64,000 nucleotides of DNA, from NCBI GenBank assembly GCA_964608915.1, contig CAZSQA010000021.1:44221-108220 (forward strand). The letters run 5' to 3'. A program made the position numbers and the translations under genes. Every line of letters begins with the position of its first letter. The stretch's first letter is position 1. Positions 62,154 to 64,000 of this stretch are shown piece by piece. Origin of the DNA: QWQI01 sp964608915 (GTDB taxonomy: Bacteria; Planctomycetota; Planctomycetia; Isosphaerales; Isosphaeraceae). Below the pieces are notes generated by a model, which searched no databases, was not told the DNA's origin, and worked only from the letters and a program-made list of their open reading frames with translations.

Positions 62154-62172
62154 GTTGAGACTCAGTCTCAAC
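62154..62172. promoter_or_regulatory. Fur-type 7-1-7 operator of feoAB
   Basis: GTTGAGACTCAGTCTCAAC is a 19-base palindrome with a single central base. Its core TGAGACT-C-AGTCTCA has the 7-1-7 geometry of Fur boxes and differs from the well-known TGAGAAT-C-ATTCTCA form by one symmetric change. It covers the predicted transcription start and lies about 100 bases upstream of feoA. Iron repression by a Fur-family protein is therefore likely, though not proven. Confidence 0.7.
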
Positions 62173-62269
62173 TCGTTCGCGAGTTGCAGGCTGGGGCGTC
62201 AGCGGTCGATTCGGCTCGGTGAGCCGCAACGAACCGCGGGCGATCGGCAATCGCGACAGGGCACCAGGC

Positions 62270-62545
62270 ATGAAGACGGAATCGCTCGTGATCGACCAGA
62301 ACGATGGTGTCGAAACGGTCCCGCTGATGGTTCTGCAGGCCGGTCAGGACGCTTGCGTAAGCGACGTGATGGGCGACGAGCACCTTGTGCACCGCCTTCG
62401 CGAAATGGGGCTTTACGCGGGCGTACCGATTCGCATGATCCGGCCCGGCAATCCGTGCATCATCGGTCTAGGGCGGCAGCGTCTGGGCATCCGGTGCGAC
62501 GAAATGGCCTCGATTTTCGTTCAGGTGCCCGCCAGAGACTTCTGA
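62270..62545 (+). CDS. feoA: Ferrous iron transport protein A
   Basis: A 91-residue SH3-like protein that supports FeoB function. The start at 62270 is the ATG after a weak AGG site; longer versions from upstream codons are not family-like. Typical features are LVHRLREMGLYAGVPIRMIR and the end GIRCDEMASIFVQ. It lies 53 bases upstream of feoB, downstream of an iron-box promoter. Confidence 0.9.
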   Translation: MKTESLVIDQNDGVETVPLMVLQAGQDACVSDVMGDEHLVHRLREMGLYAGVPIRMIRPGNPCIIGLGRQRLGIRCDEMASIFVQVPARDF

Positions 62546-62598
62546 CCCGCCGCATCGAGCCGCCTGTTCCTCTCCATATTCTCTTTTTCGGTCATGTG

Positions 62599-64000
62599 AT
62601 GGCGATCGCATCGGAACAAGGCACTCGGACAATCACACTGATCGGAAATCCGAATACTGGTAAATCCACACTCTTCGGCGCGTTATCGGGCGTCAGGCAA
62701 CGTGTCGGGAATTACCCCGGCGTTACCGTCGAAAAGACAATCGGCGAAGTCGAACATCAGGGCAGGAAATGGCTTCTGGTCGACCTCCCGGGCACTTACA
62801 GCCTCGCTCCGCGATCGCCGGACGAAATGGTCGCCGTCGACGTTCTGCTCGGTCGCATCGACGACTTGCCGCCGCCGTCGGTCATCGTCTGCGTCGTCGC
62901 GTCGAATAATCTTCAGCGTAATCTCTATCTGGTCAGCCAGGTTCTCGAGCTGGGCCGTCCGGTCGTCGTCGCCCTGACGATGAACGACCTGGCTGATGCC
63001 GACGGCCTGAAGCTCGACGTGGCCAGGATCGCCGAGCGGATCGGCGTGCCGATCGTACCGGTGAACGCACGACGAGGCGAAGGGCTGGAAGAGCTGAAAG
63101 CCGCCGTCGATCATGTCGTTTCGAAGCAAGCCTGTCCGAATCCGCCGAGCCTCTTCCCCGAGGCTTTTCGCGGCGAAGTCGACGGGCTGGAGACACGCCT
63201 TCAGGCCATTTTCGCCGGTCGATCGCCGGGGCCGCATTCCGGCGGAACCGTTCCCCGATACCTCGTCGAACGATTGTTGCTCGACGTCGGCTCCTACATG
63301 CAGACACAGTTCGCGTTGCCGGAAGCCCAGGCCAGCGAGCTTCGGCAGACCCTCGAAGCTGCAAGAACCCGTCTGGCCGAAGCCGGTTGCCGGGTGCCTG
63401 AAGTTGAGACCGTTTCTCGATACGCCTGGGTCGCGAAAACGACGGAAGGCTTGATCGAACACAAGAATGCGGCCGCGACCAGTTTCGCTGACCGGCTCGA
63501 CGCCGTACTGACTCACAAGATCTGGGGCTCGCTGATCCTGGCGGGCATTCTCCTGGTGATGTTCAGCGCCGTCTTCTCGTGGGCCCAGGTGCCGATGGAC
63601 TGGATCGACTCAGGCATTTCGGCTGTCTCTTCGGCGGTCGAAAGCCGCATGGGGGAAGGGGCTCTGCGCAGCCTGATCGTCGACGGCGTAATCGGCGGAG
63701 TCGGTGCGGTCGTCATCTTCCTGCCCCAGATTCTGATCCTGTTCCTGCTGCTGACGGCTCTGGAGGAGTGCGGATATATGGCTCGAGCGGCCTACCTTAT
63801 GGACAAGGTCATGCTGAAGGTGGGCCTGAGCGGCAGGTCGTTCATTCCGCTCTTGTCGTCGTTCGCCTGTGCGATCCCTGGCGTGATGGCCGCCCGAGTC
63901 ATCGAAAACCGCCGCGACCGGCTCACGACGATTCTGATCGCCCCACTGATGAGCTGCAGCGCCCGGTTGCCGGTTTACACGCTGATGATCGCGGCCTTCA
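62599..64000 (+). CDS. feoB: Ferrous iron transporter FeoB (partial, C-terminus beyond window)
   Basis: The reading frame is open from the ATG at 62599 (a GTG one codon earlier is possible) to the window end, 467 codons. The cytosolic G domain has G1 IGNPNTGKSTLF, NYPGVTVEK as the G2 region, and G3 VDLPGTYSL. G4 reads LTMND where LNMxD is usual. A helical insertion domain follows, then membrane helices with FLPQILILFLLLTALEECGYMARAAY, a strongly conserved FeoB segment, and CAIPGVMAAR from the first gate motif. It imports Fe2+ across the inner membrane. Confidence 0.95.
   Translation, partial: MAIASEQGTRTITLIGNPNTGKSTLFGALSGVRQRVGNYPGVTVEKTIGEVEHQGRKWLLVDLPGTYSLAPRSPDEMVAVDVLLGRIDDLPPPSVIVCVVASNNLQRNLYLVSQVLELGRPVVVALTMNDLADADGLKLDVARIAERIGVPIVPVNARRGEGLEELKAAVDHVVSKQACPNPPSLFPEAFRGEVDGLETRLQAIFAGRSPGPHSGGTVPRYLVERLLLDVGSYMQTQFALPEAQASELRQTLEAARTRLAEAGCRVPEVETVSRYAWVAKTTEGLIEHKNAAATSFADRLDAVLTHKIWGSLILAGILLVMFSAVFSWAQVPMDWIDSGISAVSSAVESRMGEGALRSLIVDGVIGGVGAVVIFLPQILILFLLLTALEECGYMARAAYLMDKVMLKVGLSGRSFIPLLSSFACAIPGVMAARVIENRRDRLTTILIAPLMSCSARLPVYTLMIAAF

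Overview
The window is about 64 kb of a high-GC bacterial chromosome (roughly 60% G+C by eye). It most likely comes from the phylum Planctomycetota, near the Isosphaeraceae/Gemmataceae. Several planctomycete hallmarks support this: a DUF1501 protein, a DUF1559 (SBP_bac_10) protein, a TIGR03067-type secreted protein, an ECF sigma factor next to a giant Ser/Thr kinase with WD40 repeats, a surface protein with an N-terminal LEPR-XLL-like motif, and a BBP2-type beta-barrel. No tRNA, rRNA, CRISPR array, complete insertion sequence or phage was seen.

Layout. 1-4.2 kb: the start of a DNA-ligase-associated exonuclease (minus), then rpmA, obgE, coaX and a shortened MnmE-like GTPase (plus). 4.2-10 kb: secreted esterase, PPK2, a small secreted protein, a beta-helix protein and DUF1501. 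10-14.3 kb: a WD40 Ser/Thr kinase preceded by an ECF sigma factor. 14.7-15.2 kb: a Pro/Gln repeat protein. 15.3-21.8 kb: a chaperone block on the minus strand, groEL-groES-groEL, a terminator, then dnaJ-grpE-fmdB-yacG. 22.3-26.6 kb: aldo/keto reductase, and a divergent cardiolipin synthase operon with an endonuclease/exonuclease/phosphatase-family protein. 26.7-36 kb: a beta-solenoid surface protein, a PDZ protein, aroA-yggU-yggS and a GT-C glycosyltransferase. 36-47.8 kb: accessory region with a radical-SAM-like protein lacking its cluster cysteines, a porin-like barrel, DUF429, a frameshifted reductase pseudogene, DUF2177, a ceramidase-like protein, a low-GC TIGR03067 gene between two copies of a diverged direct repeat, a DUF2235 hydrolase with three small or membrane partners, and DUF1559. 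48-54 kb: a bicupin oxalate-decarboxylase-like protein, a beta-solenoid protein, a CaCA antiporter and an lptF/lptG pair. 54.2-57.9 kb: maltokinase and GlgE. 58-61.9 kb: an aspartokinase with a duplicated ACT region, then argG. 62.1-64 kb: feoA and a truncated feoB behind a promoter with a Fur-type 7-1-7 palindrome.

Functional links. GlgE and maltokinase form the trehalose-to-alpha-glucan route, without TreS or GlgB nearby. The chaperone genes form the GroE and DnaK-cochaperone sets, but dnaK itself is absent here. LptF/LptG point to an LPS export machine. FeoA/FeoB form a ferrous iron importer whose operator is visible. The least explained items are the cysteine-less radical-SAM-like protein, the MnmE-like GTPase without its C-terminal active-site motif, the DUF2235 cluster and the repeat-flanked low-GC gene. 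All functional calls come from reading motifs by eye; no database search was run.
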